A DNA stretch of 64,000 nucleotides from Cryobacterium sp. Y50 (GTDB lineage: Bacteria; Actinomycetota; Actinomycetes; Actinomycetales; Microbacteriaceae). Shown one piece after another: positions 36,447-45,884 of the stretch; the first letter of the stretch is position 1, and every line of letters starts with the position of its first letter. A program made the translations under genes and the position numbers. A model generated the notes under the pieces. It did not search any database. It saw nothing but the letters and a program-made list of their open reading frames with translations, and had not been told where the DNA came from. The stretch covers positions 186,001 through 250,000 of the forward strand of contig NZ_PJJM01000105.1 of assembly GCF_002929805.1 (NCBI RefSeq), in the 5' to 3' direction.

Positions 36447-36890
36447 GTGAGTTCTTCTGAGCAGCCCCAGAACCCGTCGCCCGAGAACGAGAACGAGAAC
36501 GAGATCGTGCTCGCCGAGGCGACCGTGACGCTACATCGTGCCCCGCGGTACCGCAATTTCATGCTCCTCGGCGCCATTGTCGGGGTATTTCTCGCCCTCA
36601 TTCTCACGGTCGCTTTTCCTGAAAACGAGGATTACGACCGCGTGCAGATTTTCGGGTTTCTCCTGCTCGGCGGGGTGGCCGTTGGCACGACGCTCGGCGC
36701 AGTCGTGGCCCTCGTGATTGACCGCATCATCGGCCGCTCGAAGATGTCGGTGGTCGCGGATAGACTGGGCGCGAACGAACTCAGTACCAACGAAGACGGT
36801 ACCAACGAAGACGGTACCAACGAAATGCGTGCCACTGAGCCTGGCTCCGGTACGTCCAACGACGATTTCCAAGCGTTCAACGAGAAGTAA
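36447..36890 (+). CDS. conserved membrane protein upstream of purF
   Basis: A 147-residue protein with a Glu/Asn-rich N-terminus (about 1-20), two membrane helices (about 39-58 and 68-92), and a repetitive acidic C-tail carrying STNEDGTNEDGTNEM. GTG 36447 has no ribosome-binding site; GACAAT six bases before it suggests a leaderless start. Located directly before purF (12-bp gap) and probably cotranscribed. Function unknown. Confidence 0.75.
   Translation: MSSSEQPQNPSPENENENEIVLAEATVTLHRAPRYRNFMLLGAIVGVFLALILTVAFPENEDYDRVQIFGFLLLGGVAVGTTLGAVVALVIDRIIGRSKMSVVADRLGANELSTNEDGTNEDGTNEMRATEPGSGTSNDDFQAFNEK
36786..36824. repeat. 15-bp tandem repeat in the preceding gene
   Basis: Two exact copies of accaacgaagacggt (36786-36800, 36801-36815) followed by a partial third. 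The unit is a multiple of three, so variation changes the length of the NEDGT-rich tail without a frameshift. Confidence 0.8.
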
Positions 36891-36902
36891 AGAGGCTGCG
36901 GC

Positions 36903-38492
36903 TTGCCCGGTGGCGACGGACTGTTAAATCACGATCTTCTTCCTAACGAGAAGGGCCCACAAGATGCTTGTGGTGTCTTCGGCGTCTGGGCTCCCGGCGA
37001 AGAGGTGGCCAAACTCAGCTACTTCGGCCTCTACGCCCTGCAACACCGCGGCCAGGAATCGGCTGGAATCGCCACGAGCGACGGCAGTAAGATCCTCATC
37101 TACAAAGACATGGGATTGGTCTCGCAGGTCTTCAACGAAGCTTCGCTGAGTACCCTGCTCGGGCACATTGCCGTCGGGCACACCCGCTATTCCACCACCG
37201 GGTCCTCGAGCTGGCAGAACGCGCAGCCGACCCTGGGCCGTACCTCTAGCGGAACGGTGGCCCTCGGCCACAACGGCAATCTGACCAACACAGCCGAGTT
37301 GCTAGAACTCGTACGTGAACGCTACCCCGAGGTCGACGGCGAGCTGGCCCGCGGCAATACCACCGACACCGCCGTGATCACCGCCCTGCTCACCGGCGAC
37401 CTCGATCACACCCTCGAGGCCACCGCCCTCGAGGTGCTGCCGCGCCTTCGCGGCGCGTATTGCCTCGTCTTCATGGACGAAACCACCCTCTACGCTGCTC
37501 GCGACCCCCAGGGTGTTCGTCCGCTCGTGCTGGGCCGCCTCGAGCGCGGCTGGGTCGTCGCCTCCGAGACCGCAGCCCTCGACATCGTCGGTGCGAGCTT
37601 CGTGCGCGAGGTCGAGCCCGGCGAGCTCATCACGATCGATGAAAACGGCCTGCGAACCCAGCGTTTCGCCAAAGCCGACCCTAAGGGCTGCGTCTTCGAG
37701 TACGTCTACCTTGCCCGCCCCGACACCACGATCGCCGGTCGCGGCGTGCACGAAGCCCGGGTCGAGATGGGGCGCCGGCTCGCCGCCGAGCACTCGGTCG
37801 AGGCCGACCTCGTCATTCCGACCCCTGAGTCCGGCACCCCGGCGGCCATCGGTTACGCGCAGGCATCGGGCATTCCGTTCGGCCAGGGTCTGGTCAAGAA
37901 CTCCTATGTCGGGCGCACCTTCATCGCGCCGTCGCAGACCATCCGGCAGCGTGGCATCCGCTTGAAATTGAATCCGCTCAAGAACGTGATCAAGGGCAAG
38001 CGGCTTATCGTGGTCGACGACTCGATCGTGCGCGGAAACACGCAGCGCGCCCTCGTGAGCATGCTGCGCGAGGCGGGTGCCGCCGAGGTGCACGTGCGCA
38101 TCTCGAGTCCGCCGATCACCTGGCCGTGCTTCTATGGCATCGACTTCGCCAGCCGCGCCGAACTGGTCGCGACCGGCCTGGAGATCGACGAGGTGCGCCA
38201 GTCAATCGGTGCCGACTCGCTCGGGTACCTCTCCGAGGACGGCATGATCGAGGCCACCGAGCAGCCGCGTGAGCGTCTTTGCACCGCCTGTTTCACCGGC
38301 GTGTACCCGATCGCGCTGCCCGAATCGCAACACCTCGGCAAGAATCTGCTTGAGCGGCCAACTGCATCAAACGGATGCGACCCGGGTCCGGATGCCGATC
38401 TGGAAGCCGTGCTGGCGCCCGCCGTACGGCAAGAAGAAGCCCTCGCCCGCCTGGGCCAGGTACCGTTCGGTGACCCGGGAAGACCAGAATGA
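36903..38492 (+). CDS. purF: amidophosphoribosyltransferase
   Basis: First committed enzyme of purine synthesis, converting PRPP and glutamine to phosphoribosylamine. 529 residues. A 22-residue propeptide precedes Cys23 in QDACGVFGVW, the N-terminal nucleophile after processing. YALQHRGQESAGIA and GHTRYSTTGSS follow in the glutaminase domain, and RLIVVDDSIVRGNTQRALVS is the PRPP site. The start is TTG 36903 with AAAGAGG upstream. The purM ATG overlaps its TGA (ATGA at 38489). Confidence 0.96.
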   Translation: MPGGDGLLNHDLLPNEKGPQDACGVFGVWAPGEEVAKLSYFGLYALQHRGQESAGIATSDGSKILIYKDMGLVSQVFNEASLSTLLGHIAVGHTRYSTTGSSSWQNAQPTLGRTSSGTVALGHNGNLTNTAELLELVRERYPEVDGELARGNTTDTAVITALLTGDLDHTLEATALEVLPRLRGAYCLVFMDETTLYAARDPQGVRPLVLGRLERGWVVASETAALDIVGASFVREVEPGELITIDENGLRTQRFAKADPKGCVFEYVYLARPDTTIAGRGVHEARVEMGRRLAAEHSVEADLVIPTPESGTPAAIGYAQASGIPFGQGLVKNSYVGRTFIAPSQTIRQRGIRLKLNPLKNVIKGKRLIVVDDSIVRGNTQRALVSMLREAGAAEVHVRISSPPITWPCFYGIDFASRAELVATGLEIDEVRQSIGADSLGYLSEDGMIEATEQPRERLCTACFTGVYPIALPESQHLGKNLLERPTASNGCDPGPDADLEAVLAPAVRQEEALARLGQVPFGDPGRPE

Positions 38493-39610
38493 GCACCTCC
38501 AGTACGAGCTCCAACGCAACGTATGCAGCCGCCGGAGTCGATACTCGGGCCGGTGACCTCGCGGTCGAGCTCATGAAGTCGACCGTCTCCAAGACGCACG
38601 GCCCCGAGGTCTGGGGCGGGGTCGGCGGTTTCGCCGGACTGTTCGACGTGTCGTTCCTCACCAAGTTTCGGCAGCCGCTGCTGGCCACCTCAACGGATGG
38701 CGTCGGCACCAAGGTCGCCATCGCGCAGGCGATCGACAAGCATGACACCATCGGCCAAGACCTCGTTGGCATGGTCGTCGACGATATCGTCGTCGTCGGC
38801 GCTCGCCCGCTGTTCATGACCGACTACATTGCCTGCGGCAAAGTCGTGCCCGAGCGCATCGCCTCGATCGTCGCCGGAATCGCCCGCGCCTGCTCCGAAA
38901 CCGGAACGGCCCTCGTCGGCGGCGAAACGGCCGAACATCCCGGGTTGCTCGGCCCCGACGACTATGACGTGGCTGGCGCGGCCACCGGCGTGGTCGAAGC
39001 CGACCAGGTGCTGGGCGCCGACAAGGTCGTCTCCGGTGACGTGGTCATCGCGATGGCATCGAGCGGCCTGCACTCCAACGGCTACTCGCTCGTGCGGCAT
39101 ATTCTGGCGCAGCGCGGCATCGGCTACACCGACACCTCTGCCGAACTCGGCGGCGTGGTCGGCGAGGTTCTGCTCGAACCGACCCGCCTGTACACGGGCC
39201 CGCTGCTCGATGTGCTCGGCGACCCAGAGTTGACCGGCACCATCCACTCACTCAGCCACGTCACCGGCGGCGGCATCGCGGCCAACCTCGCCCGCGTGCT
39301 GCCCGTCGGCTCCTGGGTCGAGGTCGACCGGTCCACCTGGTCGCCCGCCCCCGTGTTCCGGGTGCTCGGCGACATGGCCGGGTCCACGCTGGAAAGCGCG
39401 GAAGGGACCTGGAACCTCGGCGTCGGCATGTTTGCGGTCGTGGATGCGGCATCCGCTTCATCGGTTATCGCGCGGCTTGCACTCAGTAAAATTCCGGCCT
39501 GGGTCACCGGCCGCGTTTCACGCGCGGCGCACGACCTGACCGGGTTCGAACAGGGCGCCAAGGGCGTCAACGGCGGCGCAGTGCGTCTCGTCGGGGCCTA
39601 CGCCAACTAG
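38489..39610 (+). CDS. purM: phosphoribosylformylglycinamidine cyclo-ligase
   Basis: AIR synthetase, 373 residues. Signature segments are YAAAGVDTRAGDLAVELMK, LLATSTDGVGTKVAIA, MVVDDIVVVGARPLFMTDYI and SHVTGGGIAANLARVLP. Translationally coupled to purF. The following 280 bp (39611-39890) are rich in cgcg/cccggg runs and hold no gene that I can support. Confidence 0.97.
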   Translation: MSTSSTSSNATYAAAGVDTRAGDLAVELMKSTVSKTHGPEVWGGVGGFAGLFDVSFLTKFRQPLLATSTDGVGTKVAIAQAIDKHDTIGQDLVGMVVDDIVVVGARPLFMTDYIACGKVVPERIASIVAGIARACSETGTALVGGETAEHPGLLGPDDYDVAGAATGVVEADQVLGADKVVSGDVVIAMASSGLHSNGYSLVRHILAQRGIGYTDTSAELGGVVGEVLLEPTRLYTGPLLDVLGDPELTGTIHSLSHVTGGGIAANLARVLPVGSWVEVDRSTWSPAPVFRVLGDMAGSTLESAEGTWNLGVGMFAVVDAASASSVIARLALSKIPAWVTGRVSRAAHDLTGFEQGAKGVNGGAVRLVGAYAN

Positions 39611-39890
39611 GGTTCTTGCCTCACGGGTACTCGCTCGGTCGCTTGTTGCCCGGGTTGCCCCGGGTTACCCCGGATGGCTCGCGCGGCGACAGTTGCGCGG
39701 TCGGTTGCTGCACGCGTGTCCGTGCGCGCAGAGATCGGCGCGGCCGAGTGCTGCACGCGCTACCTCGTAGTGCTCACGCGCATGGCGTGCTGGGCGCGCG
39801 AGCCACAAGCGCCCGCGCGACCCGCATGCGCCCCAACGCCCCAAGAAGCGCGCGGCACACCAGCATCGCGAACCCAGGCCGCCGACGGCC

Positions 39891-40172
39891 CTAGGCGCGC
39901 TTCTTCTCGTCTTCGGTAGCGTAGTGGTCGACGTAACGGTCGTCGTCATCCGGATCGTCGTCGTCAGCGGAATCAACGGTGTCGCCATCGGCGGCCTTCT
40001 TGGCCTTGTCCGCCTCATACTCCGGCCACTTGGCGAGGTCTTCGTCAAGCCGAGGATCGGACGGATGCCCGGTCAACTCGCGTTCGAGCGCGTTGTAGTT
40101 GGTATCCGGGCTGAAGTACTTCAGCTCCCGAGCTACCTTGGTGTGCTTTGCTTTTTGACGGCCGCGCCCCAT
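39891..40172 (-). CDS. DUF3073 domain-containing protein
   Basis: A 93-residue actinobacterial protein. MGRGRQKAKHTKVARELKYF at the N-terminus is the invariant DUF3073 signature; the rest is acidic (DSADDDDPDDDDRY) and probably disordered. The basic N-terminus suggests nucleic-acid or ribosome contact, but no function is established. Convergent with purM. Confidence 0.92.
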   Translation of the reverse strand: MGRGRQKAKHTKVARELKYFSPDTNYNALERELTGHPSDPRLDEDLAKWPEYEADKAKKAADGDTVDSADDDDPDDDDRYVDHYATEDEKKRA

Positions 40173-40415
40173 GCGTGACCCCCTTACGATGCCAGGCCGA
40201 GCGAGTCGCGAGACACTCGGGATTTGCCGAACGGAATGTGTAAAAACTAGAGTTTAGTTTAGCATGACAGGCCTTGCCGCCCACTGACGCCGTTCAACGA
40301 TCAAACAGGCCGGTCAGTAGGCAAGAACGGAAATCGCAAATGCTTCTGCGGCCTGGCCGACTCTGAAACAAACGGATGCCGACGGCCGGCAGGGTGCGAG
40401 CGCCGAACTCAACGG

Positions 40416-42551
40416 CTACTTGCGCTTCCGGCGGCGAGAAGCCGTCGGCCGCGACTGCGCCGGGACCACGACCGGGCTCGACTTCGTCGCCGTGTCGCTC
40501 GCCCCGGTCGGCGGCGCGAGCGGACGGCGGGACACTGGGTGTGAGCGCACCGGCTCGCCGCGGCGGTCCTGCCCGGGAATGGGGCGCGAGCGGCGACCGT
40601 AGATGAGCTCGGATGAGTCGAGCAGCCACGGCACAAGGGCGATCGTGACGCCGTGCACCATCATGAGTTTCTGGCGCAACCGTCGGGCCTTGTGGTTGTG
40701 CAGCAGGCCTTCCCACCAATGGCCAACAATATAGATCGGCGTGTACACGGTGATGACCTCGGAACCGTGATCGTCGCGACGACCGCGAATGTAGCTGATC
40801 AGCGGCCAGCTGATGTCCCGATACGGTGAGGCGATGATGCGCAGCGGAACCTGAATGTTCTGTTTTACCCAGGCGCGTTTGAGCTCCTTGGTCTCGGCGG
40901 TGTCGATCGACACGTGCACCGCTTCGAGGCTCACGTGTCTGGCGGCGATCGCGTAGTCGAGTGCCTTAAGCACCGGTTTCTGCATCTTGCCGACCAGCAC
41001 GATGGCATGATCGCCCTGCGAACCAAACGTCGTGACCGGGTCGACCTCGATCTCCTTCGCCACGTCGCGGTAGTACCGGTTGACGCCCATCATCAGGATG
41101 AACAAAATGGGCATCATGACAAAGACGAGCCAGGCGCCGTGGGTGAACTTGGTGATCGTGACGACGACGAGCACGACACCGGTGAGCAGAGCACCGAAAC
41201 CATTGATCGACAGGCTGAGGTAGATCGACCCGCGGTTGGGCGGATTCTTCTTAAGCAGCTTCATCCAATGCCGCACCATTCCGGTCTGCCCGAGGGTGAA
41301 CGACACGAAAACGCCGATGATGTAGAGCTGAATCAGCACGGTGAGGTTGGCCTGATAGACAACCATGATCGCGCAGGCCGCCAGGCCGAGCAGTACGACA
41401 CCGTTGGAGTAGATCAGGCGGTCACCGCGGGTACTGAGCGACTTCGGTGCGTACGAATCGCGGGCGAGCACCGATCCGAGCAGCGGGAAACCGTTGAAAG
41501 CGGTGTTGGCAGCCAGTAGCAACACCGCAGCCGTTGCCGCCTGCAGCACAAAGAACATGACGGAGAAATCGCCAAAGGTTGCGGCCGCAACCTGCGCGAT
41601 CAGGCTCCGCTGGGGCGCCGTGGCGCACTCGGCCCAACCGATAAGGTCGCAGGCTCGTTCCGCGTAGTGCACCTGGGAGATGAGCGCCAGCGCGGTCAGA
41701 CCGATGAACAGCACGATCGCAATGCCGCCCATGAGCGTCAGGGTGCGCTGGGCGTTCTTGACCTTGGGGTGCTTGAACGCGGGCACCCCGTTGGCGATCG
41801 CTTCCACGCCGGTAAGGGCGGAGCATCCGCTCGCGAAGGAACGCAGCAGCAGCAAAATGAACGCGGCCTGCGCGAGGCTCTCGCCCTGCACGTCGTAGCC
41901 GGCTGATTCGGCGACGGGGGCGTTGCCCATCAGCGCCCGACCGAGGCCGACGACGATCATGAGCAGAACGCTGCCGATGAACAGGTAGGTCGGAATGGCG
42001 AAAGCCTTGCTCGACTCCCGCACGCCGCGCAGGTTGGTGGCGGCGAGCAAAATAATGAAAACGACGGCGAGTTCTACACGCAACGGTGCCAGGAAGGGCA
42101 GGGCCGAGATAATATTGTCCACGCCGCTCGCCACCGAAACGACCACGGTCATCACGTAGTCGACCAACAGAGCGGATGCGACGACCAGACCGGCCTTCTC
42201 GCCCAGGTTCTTGTGGGCGACTTCGTAATCGCCACCGCCCGAGGGGTAGGCCTTGATCAGCTGGCGATACGACGCTACGACTACGACGAGCAGCACGACG
42301 ACGACCGCGGCCACCCAGGGGGCGAAGCTCAAAAACGCGAGCCCGCCCAGGGTCAAAATCATGAGCAGTTCTTGCGGCGCGTACGCCACACTCGACAGGG
42401 GGTCACTGGCAAAAATGGGGAGGGCGAGGTGCTTGGGAAGCAGCTGGCCGTCCAAATGCTCGGTGGGGAGCGGATCGCCGATGATCCACCGCTTGGGTGA
42501 ACGGCTTTCCGGTACTGGGGCGTTCGCCTCGGGTGTCACGAGGGATGACAT
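40416..42551 (-). CDS. KimA-like APC-superfamily potassium importer
   Basis: A 711-residue transporter. The membrane part (about 45-510, 12 or more helices) has SDPLSSVAYAPQELLMILTL, SYRQLIKAYPSGGGDYEVAH and ASGCSALTGVEAIANGVPAF, which align by eye with Bacillus subtilis KimA (YdaO). The cytoplasmic C-terminal domain (about 530-690) has VGKMQKPVLKALDYAIAA and ends in a long basic tail. In Bacillus this protein imports potassium with protons and is shut off by c-di-AMP. I did not recognise a ydaO riboswitch upstream. A general amino-acid permease is the alternative reading. Confidence 0.85.
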   Translation of the reverse strand: MSSLVTPEANAPVPESRSPKRWIIGDPLPTEHLDGQLLPKHLALPIFASDPLSSVAYAPQELLMILTLGGLAFLSFAPWVAAVVVVLLVVVVASYRQLIKAYPSGGGDYEVAHKNLGEKAGLVVASALLVDYVMTVVVSVASGVDNIISALPFLAPLRVELAVVFIILLAATNLRGVRESSKAFAIPTYLFIGSVLLMIVVGLGRALMGNAPVAESAGYDVQGESLAQAAFILLLLRSFASGCSALTGVEAIANGVPAFKHPKVKNAQRTLTLMGGIAIVLFIGLTALALISQVHYAERACDLIGWAECATAPQRSLIAQVAAATFGDFSVMFFVLQAATAAVLLLAANTAFNGFPLLGSVLARDSYAPKSLSTRGDRLIYSNGVVLLGLAACAIMVVYQANLTVLIQLYIIGVFVSFTLGQTGMVRHWMKLLKKNPPNRGSIYLSLSINGFGALLTGVVLVVVTITKFTHGAWLVFVMMPILFILMMGVNRYYRDVAKEIEVDPVTTFGSQGDHAIVLVGKMQKPVLKALDYAIAARHVSLEAVHVSIDTAETKELKRAWVKQNIQVPLRIIASPYRDISWPLISYIRGRRDDHGSEVITVYTPIYIVGHWWEGLLHNHKARRLRQKLMMVHGVTIALVPWLLDSSELIYGRRSRPIPGQDRRGEPVRSHPVSRRPLAPPTGASDTATKSSPVVVPAQSRPTASRRRKRK

Positions 42552-42666
42552 TACACCTTACTCGGCCACTGTCAAATCCGGACGCTTGTGAAGCTCTCGC
42601 GTGCGAGCAGCTCGGCGAGCAGGCTCAGCAGTTAGAGGCTCAGGCTTCCGTGGGCGAACATGGCGG

Positions 42667-43572
42667 TCATGTCGGGTCCTGCGGGCTGTCGGGAGCGGCG
42701 GACGCTGCGGCATCCGCTTGACGGGACGCTGCCTGAGTCGATGCTGCACCGCGCGGCGCGGTGCAGCCGTTCTCTCGCCGCACGACCGAGATGTCGCCAG
42801 ACACCGAATTGCTGCGCAGGTCGAGCCAGCTGCCGTCGAGGGTACCGGTGGAGCCTTCGTGGCCCTTGCCGAACGCGGTGCGCACGGTCTGGTTGTCGAG
42901 CTGCAGCGTTCCGGAGAGGGTGTTGAGGTGGTATCACGCCGCGACGTGCGGCGCGAGCCGCACCGTGAGGTTGCCGCTGACCGAGTTCGTCACGATCTGG
43001 TCTGACGTGCCGACCAGGTCGAGAAACACGTTGCTCGAGACCTCGTCGAGCGTGAATCGGCGGATGCTGCCGCTCGCCGTGATATTGCGCGATACGGTGT
43101 GCACGGCCAACGCTCCGACGTGGTCCCGCACCGAGATTTCGCCGTTGACCGCGTTGAGTTCGAGGTCACCCTCGCCGTTGTCGATGACGAGGTCGCCGGA
43201 GACGGTGCTGAGTTTGGCGTCGTTGCGCAGTCCGGACACGAGGGCATCTGCCGAGACGACACCGAAGCGCAGAGCGGCGTCGCGAGGGACTAACACGCTC
43301 ACCTCGGCCCGGGCGGTACCGCGGAATGCGGCGAACACCTCAAGAAAGTTGTCTCAGCGCAACTGGGGGTGGTCGATTTCGAGGCGGTCGCCGTCTATCG
43401 AGATCTTCAGATCTTTGCTGGTGACGCCGTGCACTTCAATGCGGGTACCGGGTTCATCGTGGCCGATGATGTCGACCGTGCCGCCGATCAGACTGACCTT
43501 GAGCTTGCGCACCAACTCGACATCGATGAGTTTGGTCTGCCCAGGGGTGACCAGCCATTTCTCCAGTGTCAC
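42667..43572 (-). pseudogene. DUF4097-type beta-repeat protein with two in-frame TGA codons
   Basis: GTG 43572 (AAAGGA upstream) opens MTLEKWLVTPGQTKLIDVEL. One frame runs to 42667, interrupted by TGA at 43354-43356 (after HPQLR, before DNFLEVFAAF) and TGA at 42934-42936 (after PHVAA, before YHLNTLSGTL). The repeats AKLSTVSGDLVIDNG, LELNAVNGEISV and TNSVSGNLTVRL are typical DUF4097 beta-helix turns. The stops fit single changes from TGG and CGA. The C-terminus (Ala/Gln-rich) is also unusual. Probably inactive; readthrough or sequence error remain possible. Confidence 0.8.
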
Positions 43573-43581
43573 TGGGTTGTC

Positions 43582-43623
43582 CTTTCAGGAAAATAAACTC
43601 GCGCTATATCGCGTTCCTGAAAG
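43582..43623. promoter_or_regulatory. nested inverted repeat before the DUF4097 gene
   Basis: Outer arms ctttcaggaa (43582-43591) and ttcctgaaag (43614-43623) are perfect. Between them lies the near-palindrome cgcgctatatcgcg (43600-43613). The inner arm contains the ribosome-binding site of the DUF4097 gene. The TATAT-centred core recalls PadR-type operators. It lies between that gene and the CPBP-type gene that reads toward it. Confidence 0.6.
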
Positions 43624-43629
43624 TTGCAA

Positions 43630-44424
43630 TCAGTATAGAAAAATATCCAGCCACTGGCGATTGTGAGCGTGCACCAGCACGGCGAACACCACGACGTCGA
43701 ACAATAGGTGCACGCAGACTACGTAGGTGAGCGACCGGGTGCGGGCAAAGGTGTAGCCCTGCAGCAGCGCGAACGGCACGGTCAGCAGCGGCCCCCAGGC
43801 CTGATACCCGAGCTCCCAGAGGAACGACGAAAAGATCACGGCCTGCAAAATATTGGCCTGCCAGTCGGCAAAGTGCCGCCTCAGCAGGGTAAAGGCGACG
43901 CAGATGAAGAACAACTCGTCCCAGATTCCCACGAAGCCCACCCCCACGAGCAGCCGGGCAATCTCATCGGGAGCAATCACCGCTGGCCAGTTCTGGTAAG
44001 CGCCGCTTCCGATGAAGTAGCTGGGCAGAATCAGGTACCCGAGCAGCACGACCAGTGGCAGGTAGGCGCGTTCGAGCCGGGTCCAGCGGTGCCCCGTGCG
44101 AATCGGAAACCGGATTGCGTGGTCCTTGAAGCAATACCGTGAGAGTAAATACGGCACGAGCACCGCCAGGCTGAGCACCGTGCCCATCAGGACGATATTC
44201 GGGTAGCTGATGTTCGCCTCAATCGAGATCGTGCTGATGATCCCCAGACCGACAGCGATCAGCAGCAGATCGCGAAACAGCACCCGATTTATCAGCAACG
44301 CGAGCACCAAGGCCGCGGCCAGCACGCCATAGCCGGGCAGCGGCATCCTCAGCGCGAACAGCAGCACAGCGGATGCGCTCACCAGCGCCGCCGGAATCAG
44401 CCCCCACCGCGATGTAGTACCCAT
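43630..44424 (-). CDS. CPBP-like intramembrane protein
   Basis: A 264-residue membrane protein with about eight helices. The pattern IWDELFFICVAFTLLRRHF, then FSSFLWELGYQAWGPLL and VCVHLLFDVVVF resembles CPBP/CAAX-type intramembrane proteases (EExxxR, then FxxxH, then HxxxD). The first motif has DE in place of EE, so activity is uncertain. ATG 44424 is used; an ATG at 44445 lies seven codons upstream. Divergent from the peptidase gene at 44537. Confidence 0.7.
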   Translation of the reverse strand: MGTTSRWGLIPAALVSASAVLLFALRMPLPGYGVLAAALVLALLINRVLFRDLLLIAVGLGIISTISIEANISYPNIVLMGTVLSLAVLVPYLLSRYCFKDHAIRFPIRTGHRWTRLERAYLPLVVLLGYLILPSYFIGSGAYQNWPAVIAPDEIARLLVGVGFVGIWDELFFICVAFTLLRRHFADWQANILQAVIFSSFLWELGYQAWGPLLTVPFALLQGYTFARTRSLTYVVCVHLLFDVVVFAVLVHAHNRQWLDIFLY

Positions 44425-44455
44425 GCTGCACCCTACACAGAGCACCTCTCAGTTT

Positions 44456-44516
44456 CGCGAGAGCGGATAAACTGCTGATTTGGTACCCCGGCGGCAGCGA
44501 TTTTCCCGCTCTCGCG
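44456..44516. promoter_or_regulatory. separated inverted repeat in a divergent promoter region
   Basis: cgcgagagcgg (44456-44466) and ccgctctcgcg (44506-44516) are exact complements 39 bp apart between the divergent CPBP-like and M20 genes. Two half-sites for one regulator are possible. Confidence 0.35.
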
Positions 44517-44536
44517 GGAGGGCCTAGATTCGAGGG

Positions 44537-45697
44537 ATGAAGCGTTTTCCCAGCGACCCGGTCGCGATTCTGCAGCACCTCGTGCGCATCGATTCGGTCA
44601 ACCCTGACCTGGTCCCCGATGCGGCGGGTGAAGTCGCGATCGCGATCTGGTGCAGTGAATGGCTCCTCGCCCAGGATTTTCAGGTGACCCTGCTCGAGGA
44701 GGTTCTCGGGCGGCCCTCGGTCGTTGGTATCAAACGCGGAACCGGCGGGGGACGCTCGCTCATGCTCAATGCGCACCTCGACACGGTCGGCGTCGCCACC
44801 TACGCGGGCGACCCGTTCAGCGGCGACCAACGCGCCGGCCGGGTGTACGGGCGTGGGGCCGTCGATACCAAGAGTGGGCTCGCGGCCATTCTCGTGGCGG
44901 CAGCGCGGGCATCCGCTGTCGGGCTGGCCGGGGATGTGATCGTGACGCTGGTCGCCGACGAAGAATTTGGCAGCATCGGAACGGAAGAGGTGCTGCGCAG
45001 CGTTCGCGCTGATGCCGCCCTCGTGATCGAACCCAGCGGCCTTGAACTGACCACAGCGCACCGCGGATTCGCCTGGTTCGAGCTCGAACTGACCGGCCTG
45101 GCCGCGCACGGCTCCCAGCCCGAGCTCGGCGTCGACGCCATCTGGCATGCCGGCCTCGCGCTGCGTGCTCTCGACGAGTTGCGGCAGCAGCTGAACTCGG
45201 CCCCGGCGCATGCCACACTCGGCCACGGTGCCGTGCGGGTGTCGCGGATTTCTGGTGGTGACGATGCGGCTACGGTCGCGGCCCGCTGCGTTCTCACCGT
45301 GGAACGACGGATGCTGCCCGGTCAGTCCCCAGAGAGCGTCGAGTCTGAATTGCGGGCACTGTTCACCGAGCTGGTGCGCGCGGAGCCGCAGTTTCGGTTT
45401 GAGCTGACCCGACTGGTGGCGCGGGCGGCTTTCAAGGCCGAGCCGCACTGGCCGATCCTGCGCGCGCTCAGTGGCAACGCCGAGCGGGTGCTCGGCCACC
45501 CGGCGAAAACGCGCGGTGAACCGTTCTGGACCGATGCCGGACTTATTCTCGATGCCGGTATTCCCTGCGTCGTGTTCGGTGCTGACGGTCAAGGGTTGCA
45601 CGCCGACACGGAATGGGCCGACGTGCCATCGGTGCTCGCGCTCGCCGAGATTCTCGAGGGCACGATCACCGAATTCTGTGGGCCTACAGTCGGCTGA
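44537..45697 (+). CDS. M20-family peptidase/deacylase (ArgE/DapE-like)
   Basis: A 386-residue zinc hydrolase. Metal and catalytic residues: LNAHLDTVGV (His, Asp), YGRGAVDTKSGLAAI (bridging Asp), VADEEFGSIG (catalytic Glu pair), and GADGQGLHADTEWADV (C-terminal His). The lid domain begins at about residue 175 (AHRGFAWFELELTGLAAHGS). It hydrolyses an N-acyl amino acid or dipeptide; specificity between ArgE, DapE and carboxypeptidase types is not resolved. Monocistronic. The 187 bp after it hold no gene. Confidence 0.9.
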   Translation: MKRFPSDPVAILQHLVRIDSVNPDLVPDAAGEVAIAIWCSEWLLAQDFQVTLLEEVLGRPSVVGIKRGTGGGRSLMLNAHLDTVGVATYAGDPFSGDQRAGRVYGRGAVDTKSGLAAILVAAARASAVGLAGDVIVTLVADEEFGSIGTEEVLRSVRADAALVIEPSGLELTTAHRGFAWFELELTGLAAHGSQPELGVDAIWHAGLALRALDELRQQLNSAPAHATLGHGAVRVSRISGGDDAATVAARCVLTVERRMLPGQSPESVESELRALFTELVRAEPQFRFELTRLVARAAFKAEPHWPILRALSGNAERVLGHPAKTRGEPFWTDAGLILDAGIPCVVFGADGQGLHADTEWADVPSVLALAEILEGTITEFCGPTVG

Positions 45698-45884
45698 TCC
45701 GCGGGGAACCATCCCGGCGCAGGGAGGCCATCGTCTTGTTGGTGCCCGCGTCGAATATAGAGCGGACCCGCGCCGCGAATTGCGGAGCATCCGCTTGAAT
45801 ATCTCGCCATGTTGCGATGTGTTGAACGCTACCCCTTGGCACCGATACGACGGCTTGACCTTGACCTTGACCTTGCGTCGAGTT

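Noticed and set aside
39611-39890. Plus-strand open frames after purM
   Set aside because: Short Arg/Ala-rich frames caused by cgcg runs; no start signal and no protein-like pattern.
42552-42660. c-di-AMP (ydaO-type) riboswitch upstream of the KimA-like gene
   Set aside because: I looked because Bacillus kimA has one, but no long structured leader or conserved ydaO core is recognisable in the short upstream region.
42667-43572. Selenocysteine at the in-frame TGA codons
   Set aside because: DUF4097 proteins are not selenoproteins, no selenocysteine machinery is seen, and the flanking residues fit Trp and Arg codons mutated to stop.
44219-45790. 523-codon minus-strand open frame
   Set aside because: Antisense of the M20 peptidase gene, and it overlaps the CPBP-like gene in the wrong frame.
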